From Bin107 sp965221655 (lineage in GTDB: Bacteria; UBA8248): 64,000 nt of DNA. This document shows, piece by piece, positions 33,200 to 42,331 of the stretch (position 1 is the first letter of the stretch; each line of letters begins with the position of its first letter). The DNA lies in the NCBI GenBank assembly GCA_965221655.1, contig OZ244906.1:2604001-2668000 (forward strand). Direction: 5' to 3'. Under the pieces are notes generated by a model, which made no database searches, had not been told where the DNA came from, and was given only the letters and a program-made list of their open reading frames with translations. Both the position numbers and the translations under genes were made by a program.

Positions 33200-36100
33200 G
33201 CGCGCAGCCTCTCGATCAGAAAGAAAGGGATGAAGCGGCGCACTGGACGCAAGGCCCCGTTCTGGTGGAGGCGGGTGCGGGTACGGGCAAGACCACCCTG
33301 CTTGTCGAAAGGATGCTCCACCTGATTCTGCACGAGCGCGTGCGCATCGACGAGATAGCCGCCATCACCTTCACCAGAAAGGCGGCCCTGGAGCTCAGGG
33401 AGCGGGTGCGCGCCCGCCTGCTCGAGGCCGTCGGGAGCGAAGAAGACGCCGACGTGCGGCGTCGCCTCGAAGATGCGCTGGAGCATTCCGAATCCGCCAG
33501 AATTTCCACCATTCACGGCTTCGCCCTTCGCATTCTGCGCGAGGCGTCCGTCGAGGCGGGGCTGCGGCCCGACGTGTCCGACGTGGACTTGCTCGCCTAC
33601 GAGGCGCGACGCGACGCGGCCTGGCGCGACTGGTTGGCCGAGAAGATGAGCGGCGCGCACCCGGCGTTGCGTGATTTTCTCGACTTGGGTTTCGGTGCGG
33701 CGGACTTGGAAAAAATCCGCGACGCTTTGCTCGAACTCCCCGAGTTGCGCGCATCCTTCCCGTGCTCAGCGTGGGTTTCGTGCGAGGAAGAAGCGCATAC
33801 GTCGATTCGGCGGAACTTTATGGAATGGGAGTCTTTCGCCCAGGCCCATTGCGTCGACGATACGGACAAGGCGCGTTTGGAGGTAGAAGAGCTGAGAGAC
33901 TGGTTCGATACTCTTGCGGACCTTTCCCGGACGCAGATGCTGCGCGCACTCTGGCAGCCGAGCCGGAAACTGAACAAGCGGGTGGGCAGCGCCGCGAAAT
34001 GGGGGGAGACGAAAGAAGAGGGCGGGAAGATCCTGAAAGACTTTCGCGGCATGTATGATTCTATGCTCGGTAGAGCCGCCGCGATTCTGGGTCAGGGGAT
34101 TCTCGCGGAGGTAACGGCCCTCGTCGCCGGCTTTGCCGAATCTTTTGAGAACGAAACCCGCGAGGCGGGTCTTTTGTCCTACAGCGACATGCTGTTTCTG
34201 GCGACGCGGCTCGTTCGGGAAAGCCCCGCCGCGCGGACGCGCATACGCCGCGGCATTCAACATTTTCTGGTGGACGAGTTTCAGGATACCGACCCCTTGC
34301 AGGTGGAGTTGATATTCCTGCTGGCCGGAGAGGAGGATGATGCGCTCGACTGGCGCAAGACGCCCCTGGAAGGAGCGAACCTCTTCCTGGTGGGCGACCC
34401 CAAGCAGTCCATCTACCGGTTTCGGCGGGCGGACATCGCTATCTACCACGAGGTGAAAGAGCGCATCGAACGCCTCGAAAGCGGGCGCGTCCTCTACATT
34501 CGGGAGAATTTTCGCAGTGGTGCGGGTGTGCTCGATTTCGTGAACGCGGTTTTCTCGCGCGCCATCGTTCCCGAACCCGAGATGCAGCCCGCATACGTCG
34601 CCCTCGAGACCGGCTCGAAAACAAGAGGGGGCGGGACGTTTCTCATCGAGGAGCGAAAAAACGAAGGAGGTGAAGAAGGAGACGTCCCCAAACCCACTGC
34701 TGAGGAGCGGCGCGCGCATGAGGCCGCCCTCCTCGCCGCCTCCATCCGCGAGTTGGTGAACGTGCGCAGGGTGGAGATTCGTGAAGGGGGCGCGCGCCGT
34801 CCGGCCCGTTACGGAGACGTAGCGGTGCTCTTTCGTACGCGCACGGGTTATTCTGCCTTTGAGGCCGCCTTCAGGAGTGCGAACATCCCCTTCGTGTCGG
34901 ACGGCGGACGGGGTTTTTACGAAAAATTCGAGGTCGGTGCGGTCGTCTCCGTCCTTCTGGCGGTGCTGCGGCCCGCCGATCCGCTGGCGTTGGCCGCCGC
35001 CCTGCGCTCCCCGCTATATGGTTTCTCGGACGAGGACATTGCCCGCTATTTCCTCGAAATCGCGGATGTGCCTGCCGACATGGTAGAGGCCGTTCGGGAG
35101 ATTCATCTCTTGCACGAGAAAAGAAAGGATGTGAGCCCCCGTGCGCTTTTGGAGGAAATCTATCGCCGCACCGGGGCGTTCGAGCTTTTTCTCGCATCCT
35201 CAGAGGGGGAGCAGCGTGTCGCCAACCTGTGGAAGCTGCTCGACATGGCCTTCGAGTTCGCAGGCGACGGCAAGCGGGGAGCGGACGACTTCGCCGCGCA
35301 TGTAGAGGCACACTACGCACTGGGGCGCGAGGCGAAAGAACCCGAGGCGGTACTGAGTACGGACAAGGCCGAGGCCGTGCGTTTCATGACCATCCACCAG
35401 GCCAAGGGACTGGAATTTCCCGTGGTCGCCATGGCGGATTTGGAAGGGCGCGACTCGTCGGGATCGACCCTCTGGGTCGCTGACCGCACGAAAGAAACAG
35501 TCGACCTGGGTGTGGGGCCGAAAGGAAGGCGCCTGGTTTCCATGGGCTACGAAGATGCGCTCGCGCGGGAGAAAAAATTCGAAAAAGCGGAAAATGTGCG
35601 CCTTTGGTACGTCGCCGCGACCAGAACGCGGGACTGGCTGCTTTGGCCGAAGGCGAGCCTGGGGTCGTTTTTGGAAAAAGCAGGCGTGAACGCCCAGGAG
35701 GGGGAGGCGATCGCGCGCATGGCTTCTCCTCTTGCAGTTGAACGGGGTGTGTTCGAGCCCGCCCCGCCCATCCTGCGCGTGCGCGATGCGGCTTTTCACG
35801 CAAGCGACGCAGGCTCCATGTCCGCACCCGGGGACAGGGAAGAACTCGAAGCGAAGCTTGCGCGCCTGAAAAAGCCGGCGCCCTCCCGTGCGTTTCTCGC
35901 TCCCAGCAGCCTGGTCGAGAAGGGGGTGTTCGACGATGCGGGGCCGGAGGCGGCGGCCGACGGAATCCCCCCCGGAAGCGCGGACGTTCACGCGGGGGGG
36001 ACGGCATTCGGAAGGCTCGTGCATTCGATTCTCGCGCGCCTGGAGCCGCCGAGCGTCGCACGCCTCGAGATCCTGCGCGCGGAAAGCCTCGCCCACGCCC

Positions 36101-36513
36101 GGGCTCTGGCCCTGGACGAAGAGGACGCGGCGCATGCAATCTCGTTGATTCGTCGCTCCCTGGAGGGGGGCGTACTGCGGCGTGCTGCCGCCGCCACCAG
36201 ACGCCTGCGGGAGTTGCCCTTCATGTTCGAGGTGGAAGGCAGGGCTGTTCGGGGGTTCGTCGATTTGGTATGGGAAGAGAAAGGCGCATTGACTATAGTG
36301 GATTTCAAGACCGACCGCGTAACGGCGGAGGGAGCCCCCCGAAGGGCCGAGCTCTATGCAAACCAGGGGGGAGCCTACGCCATGGGGCTGGAGGCGGCGA
36401 CGGGTCTCGCCGTGCGGGAACTGGTGTTCGCCTTCCTGCGCCCCGGAGTGGACGTTCCGCTGCCCGTGGACGATCTTCTCAGGCGAAACGTTCGCGCGGC
36501 GGCGGCGAGGTAG
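33196..36513 (+). CDS. addA: AddA-like UvrD helicase/nuclease
   Basis: 1105 residues starting at GTG 33196, overlapping addB by 4 bases. SF1A helicase motifs: Walker A 'AGAGTGKTT' near residue 27, 'AAITFTRKAA' (Ia), 'LVDEFQDTDP' (II), 'VGDPKQSIYRFRRAD' (III), 'MTIHQAKGLEFPVV' (V) and 'YVAATRTRD' (VI). The C-terminal nuclease has 'IVDFKTD' (D1036, K1038). Both subunits therefore carry nuclease domains, the AddAB arrangement rather than RecBCD. Confidence 0.94.
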   Translation: MSAQPLDQKERDEAAHWTQGPVLVEAGAGTGKTTLLVERMLHLILHERVRIDEIAAITFTRKAALELRERVRARLLEAVGSEEDADVRRRLEDALEHSESARISTIHGFALRILREASVEAGLRPDVSDVDLLAYEARRDAAWRDWLAEKMSGAHPALRDFLDLGFGAADLEKIRDALLELPELRASFPCSAWVSCEEEAHTSIRRNFMEWESFAQAHCVDDTDKARLEVEELRDWFDTLADLSRTQMLRALWQPSRKLNKRVGSAAKWGETKEEGGKILKDFRGMYDSMLGRAAAILGQGILAEVTALVAGFAESFENETREAGLLSYSDMLFLATRLVRESPAARTRIRRGIQHFLVDEFQDTDPLQVELIFLLAGEEDDALDWRKTPLEGANLFLVGDPKQSIYRFRRADIAIYHEVKERIERLESGRVLYIRENFRSGAGVLDFVNAVFSRAIVPEPEMQPAYVALETGSKTRGGGTFLIEERKNEGGEEGDVPKPTAEERRAHEAALLAASIRELVNVRRVEIREGGARRPARYGDVAVLFRTRTGYSAFEAAFRSANIPFVSDGGRGFYEKFEVGAVVSVLLAVLRPADPLALAAALRSPLYGFSDEDIARYFLEIADVPADMVEAVREIHLLHEKRKDVSPRALLEEIYRRTGAFELFLASSEGEQRVANLWKLLDMAFEFAGDGKRGADDFAAHVEAHYALGREAKEPEAVLSTDKAEAVRFMTIHQAKGLEFPVVAMADLEGRDSSGSTLWVADRTKETVDLGVGPKGRRLVSMGYEDALAREKKFEKAENVRLWYVAATRTRDWLLWPKASLGSFLEKAGVNAQEGEAIARMASPLAVERGVFEPAPPILRVRDAAFHASDAGSMSAPGDREELEAKLARLKKPAPSRAFLAPSSLVEKGVFDDAGPEAAADGIPPGSADVHAGGTAFGRLVHSILARLEPPSVARLEILRAESLAHARALALDEEDAAHAISLIRRSLEGGVLRRAAAATRRLRELPFMFEVEGRAVRGFVDLVWEEKGALTIVDFKTDRVTAEGAPRRAELYANQGGAYAMGLEAATGLAVRELVFAFLRPGVDVPLPVDDLLRRNVRAAAAR

Positions 36514-36556
36514 CGCGCGAGGAGTCGCGGCCCATCCGCAAAGAGGAGGAATCGCA

Positions 36557-37675
36557 ATGAGAGTCTCTTCCGTAGAGGTATTTCGCGTCGACATGCCGAT
36601 GCGGGACTACTTCAAGAACGCGAACCACAACCACAACGTCCAGCCTTGCGTCGTCGTGCGGGTGACTTCGGACGACGGCTTCGAGGGCATCGGGGACGTC
36701 GAACCCGTGGCGGGATACTCCGGGTTGGGGCGCGACGACATCGCCGACGCGGTGGAGGAGAAGCTGGCCCCCGCCCTGCTCGGCGCCGACCCCCGGCGTG
36801 CACGCGAGATCAACAGTCTGATGGACGAAGCCTGCGAGGGCTACGACGGAGGAAAGGGCGCGCTCTCGCTCGCCCTGGCCGATCTGCACGCGAAATCCCT
36901 GGGAATACCGCTGCACGAATTGCTGGGCGGAGCGGTGCGGGAGGAGGTGTGCTTCAACGCCTGGATCGGCATCAAAGATCCCGAGGAGGCGGCGCGCGAG
37001 GCGCGGGGTTTTCAGAAACGGGGCTGGGTAGCCTGCAAGGTGAAGATGGGCGGAGACGTGGCGTCCGATGCCGCGCGGGTGCTCGCCGTACGGGAGGCGA
37101 CGGGAAGCGACTTCGAGATACGCATCGACGCGAACGAATCCTACGCGCGCGTGGAGGATGCCGTGGCTCTCGCACGGGAAGTGGAGGGAGCCGGCATCGA
37201 GCATTTCGAGCAGCCCGTTCCGAGAGCGGATGTGGAGGGGCTGGCCCGGGTGCGTCGTTCCATAAACATTCCCGTCATGGCGGACGAGTGCGTGTTCGGC
37301 CCCGAAAGCCTGCTGCGCATTATCCGCGCCGAGGCCGCCGACGTCGTGAAGCTCAAGATCATGAAGCAAGGCGGCCCCCTGCGGGTGCGGGACATGGCCG
37401 CCACGGCGGAGGCCGCGGGGCTGAAGCTGGTCATCGGCCACGGGTTTGGCCTCTCTCCCTATACGCTGGGCGAGATTCACGTGGCGTCGACCTCGAAAGT
37501 CTTTCTCTCGGCCATAGAATCCGTCGGCCCCGAAAAAATGCTCGACGACGTGGTGGACCGCCCCCTCGACATGAGCACGGGGCGTTGCGCGGTTCCCCGA
37601 ACTCCCGGCCTGGGCGTCACCCTCGACGAGGACAAGGTGGACGCCTATTTGTCCCGGCGTCCGGTCAAGGTATGA
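36557..37675 (+). CDS. Enolase-superfamily enzyme, muconate lactonizing/dipeptide epimerase subgroup
   Basis: 372 residues from ATG 36557 after AGAGGAGG. Catalytic residues of the MLE subgroup are visible: KxK (CKVKMGG), metal ligands Asp (RIDANE), Glu (HFEQPV) and Asp (MADECV), and the second base Lys in 'VKLKIMKQGGP'. A 'VIGHGFG' stretch follows. Reactions in the subgroup are cycloisomerisation, N-succinylamino acid racemisation, dipeptide epimerisation or OSBS. It starts a long, dense rightward operon and follows addA by 43 bases. Confidence 0.9.
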   Translation: MRVSSVEVFRVDMPMRDYFKNANHNHNVQPCVVVRVTSDDGFEGIGDVEPVAGYSGLGRDDIADAVEEKLAPALLGADPRRAREINSLMDEACEGYDGGKGALSLALADLHAKSLGIPLHELLGGAVREEVCFNAWIGIKDPEEAAREARGFQKRGWVACKVKMGGDVASDAARVLAVREATGSDFEIRIDANESYARVEDAVALAREVEGAGIEHFEQPVPRADVEGLARVRRSINIPVMADECVFGPESLLRIIRAEAADVVKLKIMKQGGPLRVRDMAATAEAAGLKLVIGHGFGLSPYTLGEIHVASTSKVFLSAIESVGPEKMLDDVVDRPLDMSTGRCAVPRTPGLGVTLDEDKVDAYLSRRPVKV

Positions 37676-37729
37676 GCGCCGCGAAAATCCTCTGGCCCCG
37701 CCGCGTGCGCGGCCTCTAGGGGGTAGGGG

Positions 37730-39178
37730 GTGGTGGTGTTGTCTCTGCTCCAGGAACCGATTTCGTTGGCCCACCAACTGGCGGCAGCGGGTCTGGGTCT
37801 TCTCTTCGCCGCTGTGCTGTCGTGCGTTCTGGGCGGGGTGCTCTTCGTTCTCATCGCGGCGTTTCAATCCCGGCAGAGCATGGACCCGCGCTGGAGCGAC
37901 CTCTCCATGCGTTGTGTGCGCTTCACCCGAGCGGCGGCGTGGGCGTCGCCACTTTTCGGTCTCGCGTTTTGGGTGGTCGTGATGACCGCCTATCCACGCA
38001 TGATGGAGCAGCTCCACTCGATTTTCCTCGCACCTGCCTTGTTGGGTCTGGCGGGTTTCGCCTTGGGCTTTTGCTTTCTCGTGCGCTACGAGTCTTGCCT
38101 GAGGGCGAGGGGCGTCGGGGTCAGGTTTCCTTTCACGTGGGGAATCCTGGCCGCTCTGGGCTTTTGGGGTGCGGCAGCGGTTTTGGTGTCGCTCTGCGCT
38201 TTTTCGGCCGACGCGGGTGCGTGGCCGGCGCAGCCCAGCCTCGTGCGGGCGCTTTGGAACCCCACCTTCCCTGCGACGCTTGTGACGTGGGGGGCCGTTT
38301 CCGTATCCGTTTTCGGGGCCTTCGGTCTCGCTTACGCCGGAGCGCAGCGGGATCGCGCGTGGCGCGTCGTCCTGGTGGAGGCGTGGGCCAGGTGGCAGGT
38401 GGCGGCCTCGGCGGTCGGCGTCCTCGGATGGATGTGGTGGGGCGTTTCGCTGCCCGGAGGTGCCAATCGCACGCTGGTGGTTTGGCTGGCGGTGGGGATC
38501 TCGGCAAAAGTGGCCCTTGGCGTGCTCGCCTGGTGGTGGGGCTTGCGCTCGCCCGCGGGTTCCCAACGCCTCAGCGGATGTGTCGTTTCGGTTCTGGCCG
38601 TTTTCCTGGTGGTGGCGTGCGGGTGGGTTCTCGTGGAGGCGCGCGGGAATTTTCAGATTCGCGGCTACGTCTATCGCAACGGGCTGACGATAGAGGAGGT
38701 GGAATCCGCCCGGATATCGGGCTTGTGGCGCCTTGCGCACCCTGACCGCCCTCTTCCGGGGGAAGAGGAAATCGGTGCGTTCAGCTTCCGCGCGCAGTGC
38801 ATGACTTGTCATGCCGACTGGGTGGGGGGCCGCACGCCGGGGTTCGGGGTACGGGGGGAGGCGGCGGCGTTTATCGAGCGAATGGGCGAGGCGCATCCCG
38901 CCTATCCCTTGTTTGCGGGCACGAGCGAGGAACGCCACGCCCTGGCGAATTATATAGAGGGGTTGATCGCCAGGTCGGGCCGTGCGCTCGCACCGCCTCC
39001 TGCGCCGCCCTCCGCGCGACGCGAGCCTGAATCGCCCGGAGACGCGGCTCCGGCAAACGTTCCACGCACGAAAGAGCCCGCGCAGGCCGAGGAGCAGCCC
39101 GAGACGAAGCAGACGAACGCCCCCTTGACCCCCTCCGGCGAGACGCCGCGCCCCTCACGGGAGAAGAATGCTCCATGA
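37730..39178 (+). CDS. Eight-helix membrane protein with C-terminal c-type haem domain, cytochrome bd-like
   Basis: 482 residues. About eight membrane helices (roughly 18-46, 68-90, 98-118, 133-157, 183-206, 222-240, 247-270, 280-303) are followed by a soluble domain with one CxxCH haem motif (C357, C360, H361) and a proline/glutamate-rich tail (about 420-482). His15 lies at the start of helix 1 and His96 before helix 3, positions that could bind haem b. After the last helix 'VEARGNFQIRGYVYRNGLT' resembles the CydA stretch EAxRxPYxIxxYxYSNGI. I infer a divergent cytochrome bd-superfamily subunit carrying cytochrome c. GTG start is 37730 behind two G-rich tracts; GTG 37733/37736 are equally possible. 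Confidence 0.7.
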   Translation: MVVLSLLQEPISLAHQLAAAGLGLLFAAVLSCVLGGVLFVLIAAFQSRQSMDPRWSDLSMRCVRFTRAAAWASPLFGLAFWVVVMTAYPRMMEQLHSIFLAPALLGLAGFALGFCFLVRYESCLRARGVGVRFPFTWGILAALGFWGAAAVLVSLCAFSADAGAWPAQPSLVRALWNPTFPATLVTWGAVSVSVFGAFGLAYAGAQRDRAWRVVLVEAWARWQVAASAVGVLGWMWWGVSLPGGANRTLVVWLAVGISAKVALGVLAWWWGLRSPAGSQRLSGCVVSVLAVFLVVACGWVLVEARGNFQIRGYVYRNGLTIEEVESARISGLWRLAHPDRPLPGEEEIGAFSFRAQCMTCHADWVGGRTPGFGVRGEAAAFIERMGEAHPAYPLFAGTSEERHALANYIEGLIARSGRALAPPPAPPSARREPESPGDAAPANVPRTKEPAQAEEQPETKQTNAPLTPSGETPRPSREKNAP

Positions 39179-40173
39179 ACGCCCTGATTGCCCAATGGAG
39201 CGATTGGCTCGTCGTCCTGCTCGGTTGCGCCTTGTGGTTTTCGGGAGGCGTATCCGTCGCCATGCCCTGCTATTGTGCGCATCTCGCGTTCCGGGGAGGC
39301 CGGCTGCGCGATGCGGAAGACCTCGCTTGGGCGCGCCGCCTCGCCCGCCTGTGCAGGGAGTGCCTTGCGCCTGTGTTTTTCGTTGGGGCGGCTCTCGTGC
39401 TGCTTGCGTCCGTGGCGCAGCCCGGTGTGTTTTTCGCCTCGTTGCGGCGGCTGGTTCTGCCTCTGGGGGCGTCGTTCGTCCTGCTGGGCGGCTACGTGAT
39501 TTTGGTGCGCGCGTATGAAAGAAGCGCCGAGAAGGGGAGCAGACGCCAGTTCGCGCACCTGATGATGATGCCTGCGGGCCTGCTGGCGGCGGCGTGCGCC
39601 GGGCTGGTGTGGCTGTTCGTACTCTGCAATCTCGACCCGACCCTTCTCCAGGGCGAGGGGGCGTGGAGTCTGCGGATGTGGGAGCGCTCCGCCCTTTGGT
39701 GGACGGCGGCGTATTTTTATGCGTCGGCGTTCTTCTCGGGTGGTCTGGTCCTCATGATAGCGGGGGGAAGAGCTTTCCGGTGGGAGAGCCGCGTTCGGGC
39801 GTCGAGCGGCGCACGGCTGGTCGTGCTGGGTGCGGGCTTCTCCTTGTGTTTTCTGGTGATTCAGGTTGCAATGGCGGGCGGCTGGCTTTTGTGGCGAGGT
39901 ACTGACGTCGCGCGCGAGATGACCGCGGCGGGGGGGGGAGCATTCGTCGCGTCGTGCGGCGTCGGTTTCCTCTGCGTCGTCTTGCTCTTCGAGACGCTGC
40001 TCGGCGCGCTGCGCCGCAGCGGTAACGCGCACAGGGCGGGGGTGGTCGCCATCGTTTTGCTTCTGGTCCTGGCGGGCTCCGTGGTCTCGGCGCGATGGGC
40101 GTTGTGGCAAGGCGGTTTTCCGCTCACCGGGCCGGAGGCTGTTTCTGCGGAGACGAAAGGGTCGCTTCGTTGA
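39175..40173 (+). CDS. Partner membrane protein of the cytochrome c-containing subunit
   Basis: 332 residues with about eight hydrophobic helices, overlapping the previous stop by 4 bases (ATGA), so the two are probably made in equal amounts. Not assigned to a family with certainty. Histidines at 'CAHLAF' and 'QFAHLMMM' could be haem or quinone contacts. Layout (large haem subunit followed by a similar-sized all-helical partner) parallels cytochrome bd CydA-CydB. I propose it is the second subunit of a membrane redox complex; this is inference. Confidence 0.65.
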   Translation: MNALIAQWSDWLVVLLGCALWFSGGVSVAMPCYCAHLAFRGGRLRDAEDLAWARRLARLCRECLAPVFFVGAALVLLASVAQPGVFFASLRRLVLPLGASFVLLGGYVILVRAYERSAEKGSRRQFAHLMMMPAGLLAAACAGLVWLFVLCNLDPTLLQGEGAWSLRMWERSALWWTAAYFYASAFFSGGLVLMIAGGRAFRWESRVRASSGARLVVLGAGFSLCFLVIQVAMAGGWLLWRGTDVAREMTAAGGGAFVASCGVGFLCVVLLFETLLGALRRSGNAHRAGVVAIVLLLVLAGSVVSARWALWQGGFPLTGPEAVSAETKGSLR

Positions 40174-41123
40174 TCATAGACGTTTGCAGTTTCTTGCCCG
40201 TGGCGGAGTCCTACCGGGCCCGCCTACTGGGGTGGGCCTCGATTCCCGGCTATTTCCGCATGTTCTCAAAGGGTCTGAGCGCGTTTTGCGGCGTGGAGGA
40301 GGCGGAGTTTCGCCGCCGGGCGGTGGATACGACGCCCGGGGAAATGCAGGCTTTCGTGGATGAGGTGTCGGCGCGACTCGGCGAGCCGGTTTCTAAGTTC
40401 GTGGCGGCACTCGACGAGGCGGGCTACGACAAGGCGGTCGTCTTCAGCATCGACCAGCAGAGTACGACCGGCGTTTCGCCCCTTGATCCCGAAGTCCTGG
40501 CCGCCGCGGTGGACGCCTACCCACAGCGTATTGCGGCCTTCCAAGGCGTGGATCCCCACAAGGACGACGCGGCTGCGACGCTTGAGCGCGGTGTGCGCGA
40601 ACTCGGACTGCACGGGACTTTGCTCGTTCCTTTCCTGCACGGCGCACCCGCGGATTCCCCCGTCTACCGGCCCGTCTACCGCAAGTGTCTCGAGCTGGGC
40701 GTTCCCGTGTGGATTCACACCTCGGTCAACTGGGCGCCCGCGCACCCCATGGAGCTCGGAAGGCCTCTGGCTCTCGATCGCCTCTGCGGCGAGATGCCCG
40801 ATTTGAAGGTCATCGCGGGCCACGGGGGGTGGCCCTGGGTGCCGGAGATGGTCGCCGCCGCCTGGCGGCACCCCAACCTCTACGTAGACCCCTCCGGCCA
40901 CCGGTGGAAGTATTTCACCACGCCCCATTCGGGCTGGGAGATGCTTCTTCACTTCGGAAACTCCACGATACAGGACAAAATTCTGTTCGGAACCGACTGG
41001 CCGCTTTTGCCGATATCGCTCGCGGAGATTCTCGCAGAGGCGCGCGCCCTGCCCCTCAAGCCTTCCGTTATGGAAAAATGGCTGGGCAAGAACGCGGCTC
41101 GCTTACTGGGGGCAGACGAATGA
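40170..41123 (+). CDS. Amidohydrolase family 2 protein lacking the HxH motif
   Basis: 317 residues from TTG 40170 (GAAAGGG upstream), overlapping the previous stop by 4 bases. TIM-barrel features remain: 'VWIHTSVN' (metal His), 'VIAGHGGWPWV' (second His) and 'LFGTDWPL' (catalytic Asp). But strand 1, which should read DxHxH, is 'IIDVCSFLP', so the first two metal ligands are missing. Family 2 includes decarboxylases such as ACMSD and gamma-resorcylate decarboxylase. Either metal binding is altered or catalysis is different. Confidence 0.88.
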   Translation: MIIDVCSFLPVAESYRARLLGWASIPGYFRMFSKGLSAFCGVEEAEFRRRAVDTTPGEMQAFVDEVSARLGEPVSKFVAALDEAGYDKAVVFSIDQQSTTGVSPLDPEVLAAAVDAYPQRIAAFQGVDPHKDDAAATLERGVRELGLHGTLLVPFLHGAPADSPVYRPVYRKCLELGVPVWIHTSVNWAPAHPMELGRPLALDRLCGEMPDLKVIAGHGGWPWVPEMVAAAWRHPNLYVDPSGHRWKYFTTPHSGWEMLLHFGNSTIQDKILFGTDWPLLPISLAEILAEARALPLKPSVMEKWLGKNAARLLGADE

Positions 41124-42328
41124 GGGAAGATACCCACGGCTGGCGTTTCATACTCGCTGGAGCCTGCCTCGTCATTCTGGCCGTTTTCGGTTCGTTGGTG
41201 TCGACGAGTGGCCTCATCGGCTTTATCCGAGAGGATATGGGGCTCTCCTACGGGGCGGGTGGCTTCCTGCTCTCCGCCCCGTTTCCGCTCATCGCCTTCT
41301 TCGCGGTGGCGGGCGGCAGGCTGGTCGACCGACTGGGCGTCAAGAAGATGGTGGCGGCGGGTGTTTTCTTCACCCTGCTGGGCGGCGTGATTCGCTTCTC
41401 CAGCGGAGACTTCTGGTCGCTTGCAGCGGGCATCGTGCTCGTGGGCGTGGGTACGGGGCTGGTCTTTCCCGCCATACCCAAGGTGGTGGGCACCATCGTC
41501 CCCCCTGCACACAAGGATTTTGGTTCCGCCATGTATACGGCTTCGGTCATCGCCGGTTCGGGCTTGGGCATCGCCGTCTCGCACTATATGGCGCAGGCCG
41601 CGGCGGTTTTGCCCTCCGCGTGGGGCGGGAGTGTCTGGCGCGGCGGCTACTTGATGTGGGTGCTCGTTTTGGGGCTGGCTTTTCTCGTCTGGTGCAGAAG
41701 CGCCCGCTCGATCCCGGCGCGCGTCGAACCCGAGGGGAGGCCGCCGGCGAGCAACGCGGTCTACCGGCTCATCGCCGTCTGGGCGATCGCTGGTTCCCTG
41801 TTCGTCGACAACATCGTTTTCTATACCAGCCTCGGCTGGCTGCCCACGGTTCTGACCGACCGGGGCTGGACGCAGGCGAGCGCCGTCGCCATTGTCTCGT
41901 GCGTGCCCTGGCTGGGGCTCGTCGCTTCCCTCACGGCCTACAAGGTGGCTTCCGCACTCGGCGGTGAAAGAAAGACGGTGCTTCTGTGCGGGCTGTGCAC
42001 GGCCGGTGCTCTCGCCGCGGCTCCTGCGGGCAATGCGTGGCTCGCGGCGCTGGGGACCGTGATGTTGGGGCTGACCACGAACTACTGGTTTTTGTTCTGC
42101 CTGGCCTATCCCGCGCAATACGTGGAGGAGGATCAAGTGGGCCAGGCGGCCGGGTTGATTATCGGCATGGGCTATCTGGGCGGCTTCGTAGGTCCCTGGG
42201 CAATCGGCATGATACGCGATGCGTTCGGCTCCTTCGGACCGGGCTTCTACGCACTGGCGGCCCTTTCGGTGCTGGGGATGTTCTGCGCCCCGTTCTTCGG
42301 CAAAAACGCCGACCCGAACACGAGGTAA
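41120..42328 (+). CDS. MFS transporter
   Basis: 402 residues from ATG 41120, overlapping the amidohydrolase stop by 4 bases. Twelve hydrophobic segments; motif A is 'GGRLVDRLGVKKM' between helices 2 and 3, and 'GTGLVFPAIPKVVG' resembles the CynX/NarK-like anion transporters. It probably imports the organic acid processed by the operon, or exports a product. The coupling by overlap with enzymes on both sides argues for a dedicated role. Confidence 0.9.
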   Translation: MREDTHGWRFILAGACLVILAVFGSLVSTSGLIGFIREDMGLSYGAGGFLLSAPFPLIAFFAVAGGRLVDRLGVKKMVAAGVFFTLLGGVIRFSSGDFWSLAAGIVLVGVGTGLVFPAIPKVVGTIVPPAHKDFGSAMYTASVIAGSGLGIAVSHYMAQAAAVLPSAWGGSVWRGGYLMWVLVLGLAFLVWCRSARSIPARVEPEGRPPASNAVYRLIAVWAIAGSLFVDNIVFYTSLGWLPTVLTDRGWTQASAVAIVSCVPWLGLVASLTAYKVASALGGERKTVLLCGLCTAGALAAAPAGNAWLAALGTVMLGLTTNYWFLFCLAYPAQYVEEDQVGQAAGLIIGMGYLGGFVGPWAIGMIRDAFGSFGPGFYALAALSVLGMFCAPFFGKNADPNTR

Positions 42329-42331
42329 AAC

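Noticed and set aside
36479..38938. An 819-codon leftward open frame
   Set aside because: Antisense to the enolase-fold and cytochrome c-containing genes; composition is R/H/P-rich with no domain. It is a GC shadow.
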